In this document: piece by piece, positions 4,299-5,778 of the stretch
How positions within the stretch are numbered: position 1 is the stretch's first letter
Layout: each line of letters opens with the position of its first letter
Assembly: GCA_937127205.1 (NCBI GenBank)
Contig: CAKZLS010000139.1
Coordinates: 1-5,778, forward strand
DNA length: 5,778 nucleotides
Origin: an uncultured Rhodospirillales bacterium
GTDB lineage: Bacteria > Pseudomonadota > Alphaproteobacteria > Rhodospirillales > Defluviicoccaceae
Direction: 5' to 3'
The notes under the pieces: model-generated
Told to the model about the DNA's origin: nothing
What the model saw: the letters and a program-made list of their open reading frames with translations, nothing else
Database searches by the model: none
Position numbers and translations under genes: made by a program

Positions 4299-5778
4299 CT
4301 ACGACTCCTCGTAGTGGTCGGCGACCAGCCGGTCGAGCAGGCGCACCCCGAACCCGGTGCCGCCCTTGGGCGTGGTTGGCTTGTCGCTCTTCGCCCAGGC
4401 GACCCCGGCGATGTCCAGGTGGGCCCAGGGGGTGTCATCGACGAACCGCTTGAGGAACTGGGCGGCGGTGGTGCTGCCGGCGCCGCGCTCGCCCGTGTTC
4501 TTCATGTCGGCGATATCGGACTTGATCATCTTGTCGTATTCGTCGCCCATCGGCATCCGCCACAGCGGTTCGTTCACCGCCTCGCCCGCGGCGCGGAGCT
4601 GGTCCGCCAGTTCGTCGTCACTGGCAAACAGCCCGGCCTTGTGGTTGCCGAGCGCAATGATAATGGCGCCGGTGAGCGTCGCCAGATCGATCATGAACCG
4701 GGGCTTGAAGCGCTCCTTGGTGTACCACAGCGCATCGGCCAGCACCAACCGGCCCTCGGCGTCGGTGTTGATCACCTCAATGGTCTGCCCGGACATGGAT
4801 TTGACCACGTCGCCCGGGCGCTGCGCGGTGCTCGACGGCATGTTCTCCACCAGTCCGACCACGCCGACGGCATTGACCTTGGCTTTGCGGGCGGCCAGCG
4901 CCTTCATCACGCCGATGACCACGGCGGATCCGCCCATGTCCCATTTCATGTCTTCCATGCCGGCCGACGGTTTGATGGAGATACCGCCGGTGTCGAAGGT
5001 GACACCCTTGCCGATAAAGGCAATGGGCGCGGCGCCTTGATCGTCGGCCTTTTTGGATTTCTTGTCTTTTTTGCCCTTGGCCTCGGGCTTGGACGCACCG
5101 TTCCACTGCATGATCGCAAGTTGGGACTGGAAGGCGCTGCCCTGGCCCACACCCAGCAACGCGTTCATGCCGAGCTTCTTCATCTGCGCTTCGCCGAGCA
5201 CCTCGACCTTGAGGCCGAGCTTCGAGAGTTTCTTGATCTCGGCGGCCAGCGATTCGGGGTGGATGACGTTGGCCGGCTCGGACACCAGATCGCGGGTGAA
5301 CGCCACGGCGTCGGCGACGGCCGCGCGCGTGACGAACAGCTTCCGTGCCTCACCGGCGCCCTCGCAAAGAACCGATACGGATTGCAGCCCGGGCTTGTCT
5401 TCCGGTTTCTCCTTGGTGCGATACTTGTCAAAGCGATAGCTGCGCAGCCGGACACCGAATGCCAGTTCCGCCGCAGTTTCCGAAGGGGTCATGGCGCCGC
5501 CGTCGAGCGCGTCCACCGCCACCGCCGCGCTCTTGCCCCCCTGGCCGCCCAGAGCGGCACAAATCCGCCCGCCCAAGGCTTGGGCTTCCAGCCCGCCAAA
5601 GTCGCCGGCTTTGCCCAGTCCCACGAGCAAAACGTGATCGAGCTTGGTATCCGCCGGGGCGACGATCGCCAGGCTTTGATCCTTGTTCCCCTTGAAGCGG
5701 CTGGCCGCCATCGCCCGGGTGATCCCGCCCTTCATCCGCTCGTCCAGTTGCCGGGCCGAGGGCGTCAGGGTGCGGTCT
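4299..5778 (-). CDS. pepA: Leucyl aminopeptidase, M17 family (5' end outside window)
   Basis: A cytosolic two-metal aminopeptidase that releases N-terminal residues in peptide turnover; PepA can also bind DNA (XerCD recombination, carAB control in E. coli). The frame stays open beyond the ATG at 5735 to the window edge with family-like sequence (SARQLDERMKGGI), so the true start lies outside. Numbered from that ATG, the M17 site is complete: K243 and D248 in GKGVTFDTGG, K255 in SIKP, D266 in MKWDM, and D325, E327, R329 in NTDAEGRLVLADAL; the spacing matches E. coli K270, D275, K282, D293, D353, E355 and R357 almost exactly. C-terminal LATLTGA and ERGAGSTTAAQFLK are also present. Residues about 214-236 form a Lys-rich, low-complexity insertion (ASKPEAKGKKDKKSKKADD) just before the metal-site strand, longer than usual there. 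holC follows by 27 bases. Confidence 0.95.
   Translation of the reverse strand, partial: DRTLTPSARQLDERMKGGITRAMAASRFKGNKDQSLAIVAPADTKLDHVLLVGLGKAGDFGGLEAQALGGRICAALGGQGGKSAAVAVDALDGGAMTPSETAAELAFGVRLRSYRFDKYRTKEKPEDKPGLQSVSVLCEGAGEARKLFVTRAAVADAVAFTRDLVSEPANVIHPESLAAEIKKLSKLGLKVEVLGEAQMKKLGMNALLGVGQGSAFQSQLAIMQWNGASKPEAKGKKDKKSKKADDQGAAPIAFIGKGVTFDTGGISIKPSAGMEDMKWDMGGSAVVIGVMKALAARKAKVNAVGVVGLVENMPSSTAQRPGDVVKSMSGQTIEVINTDAEGRLVLADALWYTKERFKPRFMIDLATLTGAIIIALGNHKAGLFASDDELADQLRAAGEAVNEPLWRMPMGDEYDKMIKSDIADMKNTGERGAGSTTAAQFLKRFVDDTPWAHLDIAGVAWAKSDKPTTPKGGTGFGVRLLDRLVADHYEES

Noticed and set aside
4357..5040. 227-aa plus-strand open frame inside pepA
   Set aside because: Antisense shadow of a complete M17 active-site region; Ser/Ala-rich with no domain.

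Overview
The window is GC-rich, with strong G/C preference at third codon positions in the clear genes. It looks like chromosomal DNA from an alphaproteobacterium, probably Rhodospirillales-like. This rests on protein style, the pepA-holC gene pair and the TAGAGCA-ended palindromic repeats. I cannot name a species from sequence alone.

Layout. (1) 1-838, plus strand: the C-terminal end of an SbtA-type sodium/bicarbonate transporter, then a complete SbtB-type PII-like regulator. The 205-bp gap between them holds a long nested inverted repeat. (2) 835-1423, minus strand: a NifX/NifB-type iron-molybdenum-cluster-binding domain protein that converges on sbtB. Its reading frame appears to break near 1095-1130; a coding-like frame continues to a TAA that overlaps the sbtB stop. 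(3) 1424-1828: a hairpin, two adjacent palindromic repeat elements and a 55-aa minus-strand gene with a strong ribosome binding site. (4) 1829-2515: an intergenic region with two equal-architecture palindromes, then a plus-strand Rrf2-family regulator resembling NsrR. (5) 2475-3510: decayed genes. A headless maleylacetoacetate isomerase/zeta-GST fragment is fused against the regulator's 3' end, followed by an aspartate/glutamate racemase gene with a stop at codon 19. (6) 3511-3821: 311 bp without a supportable gene, containing a hairpin, an 11-bp inverted repeat about 146 bp end to end, and a run of ten C. (7) 3822-5778, minus strand: pepA (5' end beyond the window) followed by holC.

How the genes may work together. 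SbtA and SbtB form a known transporter/regulator pair for bicarbonate uptake. The Rrf2 regulator keeps three cysteines suited to an Fe-S cluster and probably controls itself through the twin palindromes. Whether it also controls the divergent 55-aa gene and the NifX-like gene is inference. pepA-holC is a housekeeping pair; the stretch between it and the regulator looks like a site of gene decay and rearrangement. I found no CRISPR array, complete insertion sequence, rRNA or convincing tRNA, and no clear new multi-gene system. The best candidates for novelty are the 55-aa gene with its repeat-supplied stop codon, the twin operator, and the structured sbtA-sbtB spacer.
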